A stretch of 32,806 nucleotides of DNA. Source: Alistipes sp. GTDB lineage: Bacteria; Bacteroidota; Bacteroidia; Bacteroidales; Rikenellaceae. Within the stretch, counting starts at the first letter, position 1; each line of letters opens with the position of its first letter. Where the stretch lies: positions 1-32,806 of the forward strand of contig JAGCLL010000199.1 in assembly GCA_017647025.1 (NCBI GenBank), given 5' to 3'. Below the pieces are notes generated by a model. That model ran no database searches. It was not told the origin of the DNA and saw only the letters and a program-made list of their open reading frames with translations. Positions 7,461-16,389 of this stretch are shown here, piece after piece. A program made the position numbers and the translations under genes.

Positions 7461-10400
7461 ATGAAAAGAGCATTTACATCTCTGTGTATTTGTGCTGTCT
7501 TATCGCTTGCTGGTTGCATCGATAATGACTTCAACCTTGCCGACACATCGGGCGAGGTAAAACTCGGAGGCGAGGAGTTGATTGTACCTCTGGGCGAAAT
7601 ATCAGCAATCCGCCTCGGCGACATCATCGAGGATAGCGAATATCTCAACAGTAAGGGCGAAGATGGAGCCTACCAATTCAACTACTCGTCGTTTGGCGAC
7701 GACCCTACAAAGTTCGAGAAAATATCGGTGGAGGGCATATCTATTCCTGCCATCACTGGTTTGTCTCCACAGTTGGAGCCTATTGGTTTTTCGTTCCAGT
7801 CGCTTCCGACTTTATTGTCTATGGCGGGCATCTTCCAGAGTTTTGATGTGGAGTACCCATCGCTCAATAACATTATGGAGATTGAGCCGATAAAGATGAC
7901 CGAAGAGTTGAACTTCAACCTCCCAATATCGGGTATTGGCTCAATCGACGAGTTAAAGTTGGCACTCTTGAAGGCTAACGGATACGATGTCATCAAGAAT
8001 AGTTACTCGTCGGAGATTGTTTTTGATGCAGAGATTACATTGTTGAAGGAGTTAAATAAGGTGGACTATGTGGAGTTCGGTTGCGATAAGCACCCATACG
8101 GAGCACCATTCGAGATAAAAGTTGACCTCAACGGTTTGCAGGGCGTTGTAGGCGGCGGAATTGCTAAAATTAACATCGAATTCCCAGAAGGATATTACCT
8201 TCGTGATGAGAGTGGTGCCGACTTCCCAAAAGCAACCCACAACATCCTCGCACGAGAGGTGGTCTTGCAGCCTAAGCAGAAGAGAGTGGAGTTTCTTGTC
8301 TACCTCCACCGCATAGATTATAGCGACCACAATGCCGTAGACGGAAAGTTGAATATCAACGACCACATCAAGTATAGTTATGAACTCGCCCTCAACCTCG
8401 GCGTAGGCGATTACAACTTGGAGTCTATGCCAAAGTTCTCTATCGAGTCTAAACCAGAGTATAAGGATGTGGAGGTGATTATCAACCACTTCGAAATGGA
8501 GGGTGCAAGTTACGCACTAAACTACACCTTCGACGGAATGCCAAGTATGGTGGATGTGGAGAAGGTTGCATTCAAAAACACCAATTTAACCTTCTCGTTG
8601 AAGGGTTTGGAGTGGATGGAAATCTTCGACAACAAGAGTAACGACATCCTGTCGCCCATCATCAAGGTTACCTTGCCAGAGTGTATGCACTTCAAGCAGA
8701 GTTCCGTATTCAGCAACAACACCTTATCTACCGATGCAAAGACCTTGGCAAATGGTGTAAACCTCGAACTCGAATATATAGACTGCAAAGCAAATGGCGT
8801 GAAGCAGGAGAATGGACAGTTGGTGATAAATTCAAACATCACCGCCGAGATTGACCTTCATAGTATGGACGGTCATACTGTGCTTGTATCGTCGCTCACA
8901 CCTCCTAAAAACCCGCTATCAATATCGGTGGGCATCGCCGACACGCAACTTCAAATCGACACTGCAAACACTATCGTTAAGTGGAGTGGCGACCAGGTCT
9001 ACGACCTTAATCTCGGCAACAATATCCCATCAATCTCGCAGAGCATTGATGTGCCAGAGATGATAGCCTCGGTAAAGGAGGTGGAGATTGGTAAGGCAAA
9101 CAGCAACGGAGAGCCTGTTACTATCGCTTTCAAACTCGCAAGTTTGACAGCATTCCCTGTTGAGGAGGTGGATGTTGATGTTGCAGTTAACCTCGGCAAG
9201 TTGCTCCGACCTACCCAGCAGAGCATCGATAGTGGCATCATTCGCAAGAACGACAATGGCGACTACATCCTAACCATCAAGGAGGCTTGGCGACCAAACT
9301 CACAGGCGTTGCAGAAGAGTGTAGCGTTTGAGGCGATAGAGAATATCGAGATTAAAGATGGTAAAATCAGCCTCAACCAAAACTTCCCGGTTACTGGTTC
9401 TGTGAAAATTAAGGATGGACAAAGCATTGACACCTCGAAACTCGATGCGACAAAAATCGATATTGATGTCAAAATTGATGACATTGAGGTACGCACCTTC
9501 ACTGGTGGCATAAACCTCTCGGTAGCGCCAGAGGAGATGGTTGTAGAGTTGGGCGACTTCTCGAATTTGGGAGTAAGCCTCAACAACCTTACACTCCACC
9601 CTATTCTCGACATCAAGTTGAAAGATAACCCTACAAATATCCCACTCAGCGGAGATATCACCGTTAAGACACTTGATAATAGTGGCAATGTCAGCAGAAC
9701 CATCGAGGTGCCAACTATCAATATCGCAGGAAGTGGCGCAACCCACATTGTACTCTCTACACCTCGCAATGCTGCCAAGTACGAGGGCGTGGATGGCGTA
9801 ACCTTCCTCGCCGTAGAGGGACTCTCGGAGTTGCTTGCCGACGGCATCCCTTCAAAGGTTGCAGTAAATATGGAGGTTAAGACCAACAAGGATGACATCC
9901 GCACCATAAACCTCGCCGAGGCAAAGGAGGGCTACAATATAGAGTACCAATACTCGGTAGTTATGCCTTTGGAGTTTGGTGGCGACACTAACCTCTCGTA
10001 TGAGAGTACCATTACGGGATTGAATAGCACATTTGTCGAATTGGCCGACACAACCAAGGGGTTGAAGGTTGGCGATGTAGGTTTGATTGCCGAGTTTGGA
10101 ACAACCATTCCATTCAACATCGTACTCTCGGCTTCGTTAATTAATGCTAACGGCACAACCGAGAATATCGACGCTCGACTCGATATTAACGACTGCCTGA
10201 TTAAAGGATACAACAAGGATAACGGAGGCGAGAAGAGTGTTTCGAAGGTTGACCTCGACTTCGACCTTGGAGAGAGTCAGTCGCTCGAAGGGTTGCGAAA
10301 TGCCGATGGCGTGCGCTTCAAGTTTACACTTTACAGCACTGGCGAAGGCTCAACGCTTAAAAGTTCGCAATATATTGACGGCAAGTTAAAATTGCGTCTG

Positions 10401-10463
10401 CGTGATGGCGTAACGGTAGATGTTTTCGACTTTATGAATGGTAATTTAGAAAATGCAGAGTAG
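7461..10463 (+). CDS. Very large predicted surface lipoprotein of unknown function
   Basis: A 1000-residue protein with a lipoprotein signal (lipobox LAGC, Cys19). The mature end CIDNDF has acidic residues directly after the Cys, a pattern linked in Bacteroidetes to export to the cell surface. The rest is long, beta-rich and low in Cys. Segments of alternating hydrophobic and charged strands recur, for example KIDIDVKIDDIEVRTF and DNPTNIPLSGDITV. The second is loosely like the beta-sandwich units of LEA14/WHy-type proteins, but this is a weak impression and I recognise no catalytic motif. The next gene, a DUF5723 outer-membrane protein, begins 3 bp after the stop, so the two are surely co-transcribed and probably act together at the outer membrane. 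Function is not assigned. Confidence 0.85.
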   Translation: MKRAFTSLCICAVLSLAGCIDNDFNLADTSGEVKLGGEELIVPLGEISAIRLGDIIEDSEYLNSKGEDGAYQFNYSSFGDDPTKFEKISVEGISIPAITGLSPQLEPIGFSFQSLPTLLSMAGIFQSFDVEYPSLNNIMEIEPIKMTEELNFNLPISGIGSIDELKLALLKANGYDVIKNSYSSEIVFDAEITLLKELNKVDYVEFGCDKHPYGAPFEIKVDLNGLQGVVGGGIAKINIEFPEGYYLRDESGADFPKATHNILAREVVLQPKQKRVEFLVYLHRIDYSDHNAVDGKLNINDHIKYSYELALNLGVGDYNLESMPKFSIESKPEYKDVEVIINHFEMEGASYALNYTFDGMPSMVDVEKVAFKNTNLTFSLKGLEWMEIFDNKSNDILSPIIKVTLPECMHFKQSSVFSNNTLSTDAKTLANGVNLELEYIDCKANGVKQENGQLVINSNITAEIDLHSMDGHTVLVSSLTPPKNPLSISVGIADTQLQIDTANTIVKWSGDQVYDLNLGNNIPSISQSIDVPEMIASVKEVEIGKANSNGEPVTIAFKLASLTAFPVEEVDVDVAVNLGKLLRPTQQSIDSGIIRKNDNGDYILTIKEAWRPNSQALQKSVAFEAIENIEIKDGKISLNQNFPVTGSVKIKDGQSIDTSKLDATKIDIDVKIDDIEVRTFTGGINLSVAPEEMVVELGDFSNLGVSLNNLTLHPILDIKLKDNPTNIPLSGDITVKTLDNSGNVSRTIEVPTINIAGSGATHIVLSTPRNAAKYEGVDGVTFLAVEGLSELLADGIPSKVAVNMEVKTNKDDIRTINLAEAKEGYNIEYQYSVVMPLEFGGDTNLSYESTITGLNSTFVELADTTKGLKVGDVGLIAEFGTTIPFNIVLSASLINANGTTENIDARLDINDCLIKGYNKDNGGEKSVSKVDLDFDLGESQSLEGLRNADGVRFKFTLYSTGEGSTLKSSQYIDGKLKLRLRDGVTVDVFDFMNGNLENAE

Positions 10464-10466
10464 GTT

Positions 10467-11918
10467 ATGAAGAGTTATAATAAAATAGTAATCGTATTGG
10501 TTGCACTCTTTGCAACCTTGTCGCTTTCGGCACAGATGCGCACTGCATACTTTATGGAGGGTTCATACTTCCGTACCGATATGAATGCCGCACTCGCTCC
10601 CACACGAGGATATATCAAAATTCCTGTTGCTGGTGGATTGGGAGTTGATTTTCAGAACAACTACTTCTCGGTGAACAACCTCTTTTATAAGAGGAGCGAC
10701 GGCATACACACCTTTATGAGTGGTGCTGTTTCGCCAGACGAGTTTTTGGGCAGACTTGCAAACAAAGGAAAACTAAGCGTCAACCTCAACACCTCGATTA
10801 TTGGTATTGGCGCTCATACCAAGAAGTTATTTTGGAGCATAGGCCTAAATCTCCGTTCACAGACCGAGATGACACTCTCGAAGGATATGTTCTCCGCAAT
10901 AAAAAACCTTTCGAATGGCTACTATGACTTGGGAAGCACCCACTTCTCAAATCGTGAGTATGCGGAACTCGGCATCGGAGTTGCCATTCCGATTAAGGAG
11001 TTTATGACCTTCGGTTTCAGAGCCAAAGGATTGGTCGGTTTGGCTGACATCTCGATGAAGATGGATAAGATGTATCTCGACATCAACGAGAACGCCGTGA
11101 GAGCAGAGTTGATGGGCGGTATTCGTGGCAACTGTTTGGCTCTCAATGGAGCGTATATACCGGGCGAAGAGTTTGATGTAGAGAATCTGCTCCAAACCGA
11201 TGTCAACAAGTTGATGAATGGTACCAAGAGTTGGGGACTCGGACTCGACCTTGGATTTGAGTTCAGACTCCTCGACGACCATCTCAAAATCTCGATTGGA
11301 GCAAACGATATAGGCTTCATAAAGTGGTATGGAGGCTCTACCGTAAATGCTGACGGCAAGGCAAACTTCTCGTACGAGGGATTTAACCTCACCACTGGCG
11401 AGGCTAAACTCGACGGAGGTTTTAAGGCAGAATTAACACCTTCACAGGGCGAATATGTAACTCGCCTTAGTGCATCGCTCAATGCGGGTGTTGAGTATAA
11501 CATCTTGAAGAACTGGATTGCATTTGGAGTGCTCTCGCACACCGAGTTTTGCCAGAACTTCACTCGCACCGAACTTACCGCATCGGTAAACTTCCGCATT
11601 ATGCGCTGGCTCTCGACCTCATTCAGCCACACCTTCCTCAATGGCAATCAGCCGGGCGTGCTCGGTTGGGCGTTGAACATTCACCCTACGGGCTTCAACC
11701 TCTTCCTTGGCGCAGACTTTATCGACACTCGCTTTGCGATATACAGACCAGAAGGCTCTGCTATGGCTATTCCAATACCGCAGTATATGTCCTCTGCCAA
11801 TTTCTATCTTGGCGTAGGCTTCAACCTCGGTCGCGCGAAGTATATGAAGTCTATGCAGAGAAAGAAGGATTTGATAAAAATGGAGGCAAAAGCCACCAAA
11901 AAGAGCAAGAAGGCTTAA
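10467..11918 (+). CDS. DUF5723-type outer-membrane protein
   Basis: A 483-residue protein with a signal peptide (cleavage after LSLSAQ, around residue 23). The start of the mature chain, MRTAYFMEGSYFRTDMNAAL, is typical of DUF5723. The remainder consists of alternating amphipathic strands ending in aromatic residues, as expected of an outer-membrane beta-barrel of the FadL/PorV-like type. The C-terminus is a Lys-rich tail (KKDLIKMEAKATKKSKKA), which is unusual for a barrel and probably lies in the periplasm. It follows the 1000-residue lipoprotein by 3 bp and precedes the WYL regulator by 28 bp. A role with the lipoprotein in the outer membrane is inferred from linkage only. Confidence 0.75.
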   Translation: MKSYNKIVIVLVALFATLSLSAQMRTAYFMEGSYFRTDMNAALAPTRGYIKIPVAGGLGVDFQNNYFSVNNLFYKRSDGIHTFMSGAVSPDEFLGRLANKGKLSVNLNTSIIGIGAHTKKLFWSIGLNLRSQTEMTLSKDMFSAIKNLSNGYYDLGSTHFSNREYAELGIGVAIPIKEFMTFGFRAKGLVGLADISMKMDKMYLDINENAVRAELMGGIRGNCLALNGAYIPGEEFDVENLLQTDVNKLMNGTKSWGLGLDLGFEFRLLDDHLKISIGANDIGFIKWYGGSTVNADGKANFSYEGFNLTTGEAKLDGGFKAELTPSQGEYVTRLSASLNAGVEYNILKNWIAFGVLSHTEFCQNFTRTELTASVNFRIMRWLSTSFSHTFLNGNQPGVLGWALNIHPTGFNLFLGADFIDTRFAIYRPEGSAMAIPIPQYMSSANFYLGVGFNLGRAKYMKSMQRKKDLIKMEAKATKKSKKA

Positions 11919-11946
11919 TTTTGCATTTTGAATTCTGCATTTTATT
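11919..11946 (+). repeat. Intergenic TTTTGCATTTTGAATT-type repeat, copy 1
   Basis: The 28-bp spacer between the DUF5723 and WYL genes is almost entirely TTTTGCATTTTGAATTCTGCATTTT. The same units, in a different order, recur at 25793-25817. Confidence 0.6.
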
Positions 11947-12852
11947 ATGGATCAACCCAAGATTGAACGACTCCTTCGTCTGATGAAGATGATGACGAGT
12001 GGCAACCGCTACACCGTAGAGGAATTAGCGGAGCGACTCGACACATCCTATCGCTCGATTTATCGCTACATCGACACCTTCAAGGAGGTGGGCTTTGTTG
12101 TACATAAGGAGGAGGGTGCAGTCTATCGTCTTGGCAAGGAGAGCCCCTATTTTAAGGATATTTCGCAACTTATCCACTTTACCGATGAGGAGGCGCATAT
12201 CGTAAACCAACTGATTGGCGCACTCGACGACACAAACACCTTGAAGCAGAATTTGCGTCGCAAACTCTCGTCGGTTTACAACTGTACATCACTTGCAAAT
12301 AGCATTGTCAAGGGCAAAAATGCCGAGAATGTAAACCATATTATCGAGGCTATCGAGGAGCATAAACAGGTCGTTCTGCACGACTACTCCTCGTCGCATA
12401 CGGGTTCGAAGCGCAATCGTGAAGTTGAGCCAATTGCCTTCACCACAAATTATGTGCAGATTTGGTGCTACGACCTCTCGGATGGCAAGACCAAAATTTT
12501 CAATACGGCTCGCATCGGTAGTGTCGAAATACTCGACTCCGAGTGGCAACACGAAGCCGAGCATCGCTGTGGTCAGATTGATATATTCCGCAATACGGGC
12601 TTTGAGCAGATGCGTGTAAGGTTGCGCTTGGGCGTTATGTCGCACAACCTCCTAATCGAAGAGTATCCCCTATCAGAACGAGATTTAACACAAGTTGATG
12701 ATACCCATTGGTTGCTCGACACCGAGGTCTGCAACTATGCGGGTATAGGACGCTTTGTAATGGGACTTATCGAGGATATAGAGGTGGTTGACTCGCCCGA
12801 CTTTGTGGAGTATCTTCGCAACAAAAGCAACTATCTAAGTGAACGATTATAG
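11947..12852 (+). CDS. WYL-domain transcriptional regulator
   Basis: A 301-residue cytosolic regulator. The N-terminal helix-turn-helix of the DeoR/HTH_11 type (YTVEELAERLDTSYRSIYRY, residues ~20-40) is followed by a winged part and a linker. A WYL domain at ~135-215 contains EPIAFTTNYVQIWCYD and the conserved RIGSVEIL, and a C-terminal WCX-like extension ends near residue 300. WYL domains bind ligands or nucleic acids and often control stress, DNA-damage or phage-defence genes. Here no defence genes are adjacent, and the target is unknown. It may be co-transcribed with the lipoprotein/DUF5723 pair. Its stop overlaps the convergent YiiX-like gene by 6 bp (TTATAG holds both stops). Confidence 0.85.
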   Translation: MDQPKIERLLRLMKMMTSGNRYTVEELAERLDTSYRSIYRYIDTFKEVGFVVHKEEGAVYRLGKESPYFKDISQLIHFTDEEAHIVNQLIGALDDTNTLKQNLRRKLSSVYNCTSLANSIVKGKNAENVNHIIEAIEEHKQVVLHDYSSSHTGSKRNREVEPIAFTTNYVQIWCYDLSDGKTKIFNTARIGSVEILDSEWQHEAEHRCGQIDIFRNTGFEQMRVRLRLGVMSHNLLIEEYPLSERDLTQVDDTHWLLDTEVCNYAGIGRFVMGLIEDIEVVDSPDFVEYLRNKSNYLSERL

Positions 12853-13398
12853 GGCACGAAGCAGGTCGCAAGGTGCTACCGCCTCCTGTTCGGGCGATAT
12901 ATTTCGCTCTCTCAATGCCCGTTGCAACATCGGCACACGAGCCATAAAGTGTGTATTTATCTTGCGAGGTGGGCACAACTCTATGCCCTGATTCTTATAT
13001 ATCAACCACACCAACTCCGAGCAGTAAACCTCCTCATTGTCGAAACTGAAATTGAGGTCATACCATCTGCCAATCCACGCCTCTTTGTCAATTGGCTGGG
13101 AGAGTTGTTGCGGTGGGCGTTTGATGATATACTTCTTACCTACTGACTTATCGATAAATCGCTCTACTGGAAGAATGCGCACCGTCGTATCTGCCTCCAT
13201 AATCTGCACACCATCGGGCGTATTTACCGCTATGCCACAGTGGCTCCAAATAGACATCATTCCGAGTTTTATAAACTTCGATTGGAAGGAGCGAGTCTCT
13301 ATAAACAATATATCGCCCTCACGCAGAGTAGACAAATCTCCACCTCTGCGGCACGAGCCACATAGCAGTACCAATAGTATAAGCAGTATCTTTTTCAT
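12847..13398 (-). CDS. YiiX-like permuted papain-fold (NlpC/P60-type) lipoprotein
   Basis: A 183-residue exported protein with an N-terminal signal and Cys16 in LLCGSC, which makes a weak lipobox. The circularly permuted papain-fold amidase pattern is clear: GDILFIE, then WSHCGIAV with His53, then EEVYCSELVW with the candidate nucleophile Cys126. This is the order expected of YaeF/YiiX (C92-type) proteins. Such enzymes may cleave peptide or acyl bonds in the envelope; the substrate is unknown. It is the last gene of the deacetylase-ubiX-yiiX run, 12 bp after ubiX, in a spacer made of the GGAAAACGG repeat unit. The start MKKILLILLVLL is unambiguous. Confidence 0.8.
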   Translation of the reverse strand: MKKILLILLVLLCGSCRRGGDLSTLREGDILFIETRSFQSKFIKLGMMSIWSHCGIAVNTPDGVQIMEADTTVRILPVERFIDKSVGKKYIIKRPPQQLSQPIDKEAWIGRWYDLNFSFDNEEVYCSELVWLIYKNQGIELCPPRKINTHFMARVPMLQRALRERNISPEQEAVAPCDLLRAL

Positions 13399-13410
13399 CG
13401 TTTTCCGTTT

Positions 13411-13959
13411 TTACTCTCCCCACTCGTAGCGCTTGCCCTCGATACCGAGCATTGAAGTGATGCGCTCGGTTACTGTTTGGCACACCGCCTCAATATCTTG
13501 CGGAAGCGAGTAGAACGAAGGAGAGGCGGGTAAAATCACCGCACCAGCCTCGGTCAGCGTGGTCATATTGCGCAGATGTATCAGCGAATATGGCGTTTCA
13601 CGCACCACAAAAATCAGTCGTCTGCGCTCCTTCAACATCACATCGGCAGCCCTCTCGATAAGAGTTTGCGACACGCCCGATGCCACTCTGCCGATAGTTC
13701 CGACGCTCGATGGTACAACCACCATTGCCTCCCATCGAGCCGAGCCACTCGCAGGCGAAGCGAAGAGGTTGCCATTATCAAACTCCTCTATCTTCTCGGA
13801 CTTCGGCATCGTTTCGCCCTCGTGTGCCACTACCGCCCTCGCATTTGCACTATAAATTACGGCAATGCGCTCCACCTCTTGGCTGGCAACAAGCGCCTCC
13901 AAGAGTTGGCGTGCATAAATCGAGCCACTCGCTGCTGTTATTGCTACTACAACATTCAT
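13411..13959 (-). CDS. ubiX: Flavin prenyltransferase UbiX
   Basis: Joins dimethylallyl phosphate to FMN to make the prenylated flavin cofactor of UbiD-type decarboxylases. The 182-residue flavoprotein starts VVVAITAASGSIYARQLLEA. It carries VVPSSVGTIGRVASGVSQTL, the Arg/Glu segment RRRLIFVVRETPYS, and GAVILPASPSFYSLPQ, as in the family. The ATG overlaps the stop of the upstream deacetylase gene as TAATG, so the two are translationally coupled. No UbiD gene is in the window. The organism probably makes menaquinone (menG lies 7 kb away), so the partner could be a menaquinone or aromatic-acid decarboxylase elsewhere. Confidence 0.95.
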   Translation of the reverse strand: MNVVVAITAASGSIYARQLLEALVASQEVERIAVIYSANARAVVAHEGETMPKSEKIEEFDNGNLFASPASGSARWEAMVVVPSSVGTIGRVASGVSQTLIERAADVMLKERRRLIFVVRETPYSLIHLRNMTTLTEAGAVILPASPSFYSLPQDIEAVCQTVTERITSMLGIEGKRYEWGE

Positions 13960-14567
13960 TATAACTCTATCGCTTTACATTTTAGACCTAACTCGGCAAT
14001 GCGCTCCAATGTTTTGGGAAGGGCATAACTCATATTTGCGAATGATTTCTCGCTATCGTGGAAGAGAATTATCGCTCCCGCTTTAATGTGCGGTAATACA
14101 CCTTGCAGACACATCTCTCCCGTTATTTTTCGACTATAATCGTAGGATATTACGCTCCACATAACAATCTTAAATCGCTGTGCAATTGCTCGCAATTGCG
14201 ACGGTGTAAAACGAGCGTACGGAGGGCGAAAAAGGTCGCTCTGCACCAGAGTAGAGGCAAAATCTACATCCTCTAAATAGCGCTCCAATGACATCCTTGT
14301 ACCCTTCTGGTGGGAGTAGGTGTGATTGCCTACACGGTGTCCCTCCGCCAAAATCTTCTCGTAGAGGTCGGGGTACATATCCACATTCTTGCCCAGCACA
14401 AAGAAGGTAGCCTTGGCGTTGTAGCGACGCAAGGTTGACAATATCCACTCGGTAATGCCCGGAGTAGGACCATCGTCAAAGGTGAGGTATACACCTCGCT
14501 CATCCTCGATTTGCCACACCAACTCGGGGAACATTTTTCGTATAAATTTCGGAGGGGCAATCTTCAT
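13959..14567 (-). CDS. Polysaccharide deacetylase family protein (NodB fold)
   Basis: A 202-residue carbohydrate esterase-4 type metal-dependent deacetylase. The catalytic and metal-binding motifs are intact: TFDDGP (Asp31/Asp32), GNHTYSH (His82, His86), RPPYARF, and FHDSEKS near the end. It likely removes N-acetyl groups from peptidoglycan or another envelope glycan. There is no signal peptide with the start at ATG 14567 (MKIAPPKFIRKMFPEL). A longer frame to 14642 adds a hydrophobic stretch but would place the start upstream of the promoter box at 14592-14599, so the short start is preferred. It is the first gene of a three-gene unit with ubiX and the YiiX-like gene. Confidence 0.88.
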   Translation of the reverse strand: MKIAPPKFIRKMFPELVWQIEDERGVYLTFDDGPTPGITEWILSTLRRYNAKATFFVLGKNVDMYPDLYEKILAEGHRVGNHTYSHQKGTRMSLERYLEDVDFASTLVQSDLFRPPYARFTPSQLRAIAQRFKIVMWSVISYDYSRKITGEMCLQGVLPHIKAGAIILFHDSEKSFANMSYALPKTLERIAELGLKCKAIEL

Positions 14568-14591
14568 AGTTATAACCACTTTTCCTAACTG

Positions 14592-14599
14592 CAAAGATA
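14592..14599 (-). promoter_or_regulatory. -7 box TATCTTTG of the deacetylase-ubiX operon
   Basis: Exact TAnnTTTG on the minus strand, 24 bp before the chosen ATG. A TTTTTG lies upstream, but at a spacing of about 12 bp. Confidence 0.55.
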
Positions 14600-14618
14600 T
14601 GGAAATTATTGCAAAAAT

Positions 14619-14649
14619 TTTGCTGTTGCACAAAATATGCATAACTTTA
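14619..14649 (+). promoter_or_regulatory. Promoter of the DUF4837 gene
   Basis: TTTG at 14619-14622, a 19-bp gap, then TAACTTTA at 14642-14649 (7 of 8 positions of extended TAnnTTTG). The ATG is at 14670. It overlaps the divergent deacetylase promoter region. Confidence 0.55.
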
Positions 14650-14669
14650 CCTCGTAAATTTACAATTTT

Positions 14670-15707
14670 ATGAGGCGTTTTGTATCTATTTTGATTGGCG
14701 CAACACTCCTTTTTTGCGCTATGGGTTGCGATAGTTTTCGCTCATTGACAGGTAATACCAAAAAGACAGCACAAGGCTCGCCCTACGAGGTACTTGTAGT
14801 GTGCGATGGTCAGGAGTGGGAGAGCCAACTCGGCACCGACTTGAAGGCTTTGTTGCAAACTCCTGTCGATATGCTAAACCAAGTTGAGCCGATATTCGAT
14901 GTGGTACGCATCACTCCGAGAGATTTCAAACATCTGCTACCTTCATATCGCAACATCTTGAAGGTGTTGTGTTCGCCCAAAATAACCGAAACAGCAATAC
15001 TTGCGCAGTACGATGTTGTGGCTACGCCACAGATTGTACTCACCTTCCAAGGTCCTTCGATTGAGGCGATGTGCAACTACCTCGAACAGAATGGCAAGAG
15101 CCTCCTACAAGTACTCGAAATAGCGGAGCGCAACCGCACTCTCTCGATGGCAAAGAAGCAAGGCGCAAAGGCTCTCGAAAAGGAGATTAGAGAGGAGTTC
15201 GACATTACAATGCATATCTCGAATGGCTATCTATTCCGTGACGAGAGCGAGGATTTCCTGTGGGCATCTTACGAATACCCCGTAGCGAGTCAGGGATTTT
15301 TCATCTACACCCACCCATTCAACGGCAAGGCAAGCATCACCACAGAGGCTCTTGTGAAGGCTCGTAACGAGTTCGCAAAGCGCATTCCGGGTCCAAAGGA
15401 GGGTTCATATATGACCACCGTAAAGCGTATTCCAAATGTCGAAGACGACGGTTACATCGACTTTTTGCCACAACGCAAAGTGGTGAAGATAAATGGTCGT
15501 GAGTGGATTGAGTTGCGAGGTTTCTGGGATGTAGAGAAGGAGTTTATGGGAGGACCTTTCATAAGTTACACCACGCTCGACGAACGCACCGGCAAGTTGC
15601 TGACACTCGACTGCTATGTCTACTCGCCAAAATATGGCAAACGAAACTTCCTGCGCCCACTCGAACATCTTGTTTATGGAGTAGAATTTCCGCAAAAGAG
15701 AGATTAG
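14670..15707 (+). CDS. DUF4837 family lipoprotein
   Basis: A 345-residue predicted lipoprotein (signal MRRFVSILIGATLLFCAMGC, candidate lipid Cys20), matching the Bacteroidetes-specific DUF4837 family in length and layout. Characteristic parts are SPYEVLVVCDGQEWES near residue 38, LLQTPVDMLNQVEP, and a C-terminal half with GFFIYTHPFNGK and ELRGFWDVEKEFMGGPF. It is mixed alpha/beta with no visible catalytic motif. The signal places it in the envelope, probably periplasmic because the residues after Cys20 (DSFRS) are only weakly acidic. The function of the family is unknown. It has its own promoter and is followed by efp with its own promoter. Confidence 0.85.
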   Translation: MRRFVSILIGATLLFCAMGCDSFRSLTGNTKKTAQGSPYEVLVVCDGQEWESQLGTDLKALLQTPVDMLNQVEPIFDVVRITPRDFKHLLPSYRNILKVLCSPKITETAILAQYDVVATPQIVLTFQGPSIEAMCNYLEQNGKSLLQVLEIAERNRTLSMAKKQGAKALEKEIREEFDITMHISNGYLFRDESEDFLWASYEYPVASQGFFIYTHPFNGKASITTEALVKARNEFAKRIPGPKEGSYMTTVKRIPNVEDDGYIDFLPQRKVVKINGREWIELRGFWDVEKEFMGGPFISYTTLDERTGKLLTLDCYVYSPKYGKRNFLRPLEHLVYGVEFPQKRD

Positions 15708-15727
15708 TCCGATTTATTCAGTTTTAT

Positions 15728-15758
15728 TTTGCGGTATAAAATAGTTTTTATACTTTTG
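15728..15758 (+). promoter_or_regulatory. Promoter of efp (-33 TTTG, 19 bp, -7 TACTTTTG)
   Basis: TTTG ends at 15731 and TACTTTTG spans 15751-15758 with a 19-bp gap, a full match to the Bacteroidetes housekeeping promoter. The leader to the ATG at 15795 is about 30 nt. Confidence 0.8.
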
Positions 15759-15794
15759 CACCCGGAAATTTCTAATACATAAAATTATACAACT

Positions 15795-16367
15795 ATGACA
15801 ATTACAGCAGCTGATATCAAAATCGGTATGTGCATCGAGATGGACGGCAAGACATTTATTGTTGTCGATTTCCAGCACTGCAAGCCAGGCAAAGGTCCTG
15901 CATTCGTTCGTTCGAAACTCAAGAACTTGGAGAACGGTCGTGTTCTCGAAAATACCTTCTCGTCAGTAGGTATCAAGATTGAGCAGGTTCGTGTTGAGCG
16001 TCGCCCTTACCAGTTCACCTACGAGGATGACCTCGGTGCTCACTTTATGCACACCGAGACTTTCGAGGAGATCAACATCGAGAAGTCGCTCATCGAGAAC
16101 TATGACCTTATGGCTGATGGCCAGATCGTTGAGGTTATGTACCACACTGATAAGGACATCGTTTTGGCAGCAGAGTTGCCACCAATCGTAGATATGGAGG
16201 TAACCTACACCGAGCCAGGTATCAAGGGTGATACTGCTTCGACCAACTCGTTGAAGCCAGCAACCGTAAACACTGGTGCTACTATCAAGGTACCTTTGTT
16301 CATCAACACTGGCGACAAGATTCGTGTTGATACTCGCACTCGTGAGTACTACGAGCGTATCAAGTAA
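15795..16367 (+). CDS. efp: Translation elongation factor P
   Basis: Rescues ribosomes stalled at consecutive prolines. The 190-residue protein has the three beta-barrel domains of EF-P. The domain I loop CKPGKGPAFVRSKLKNLENG carries the conserved Lys at the tip, which in other species is modified or acts directly at the peptidyl transferase centre. VERRPYQFTYEDD and the C-terminal GDKIRVDTRTREYYERIK are also present. The first residues MTITAADIKIGMCIEMDGK fix the start. It is a single-gene unit with a clear promoter upstream and a terminator immediately downstream. No modification enzyme gene is nearby. Confidence 0.97.
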   Translation: MTITAADIKIGMCIEMDGKTFIVVDFQHCKPGKGPAFVRSKLKNLENGRVLENTFSSVGIKIEQVRVERRPYQFTYEDDLGAHFMHTETFEEINIEKSLIENYDLMADGQIVEVMYHTDKDIVLAAELPPIVDMEVTYTEPGIKGDTASTNSLKPATVNTGATIKVPLFINTGDKIRVDTRTREYYERIK

Positions 16368-16389
16368 GAGTTGCTTTCGAGCAAATAAG

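Noticed and set aside
12847..12852. Overlapping stops TTATAG as a special signal
   Set aside because: Convergent genes overlapping by 6 bp are common; nothing further supports a function.
14568..14642. Longer deacetylase start with a hydrophobic stretch
   Set aside because: It would begin upstream of the -7 box; the apparent membrane segment comes from AT-rich spacer.
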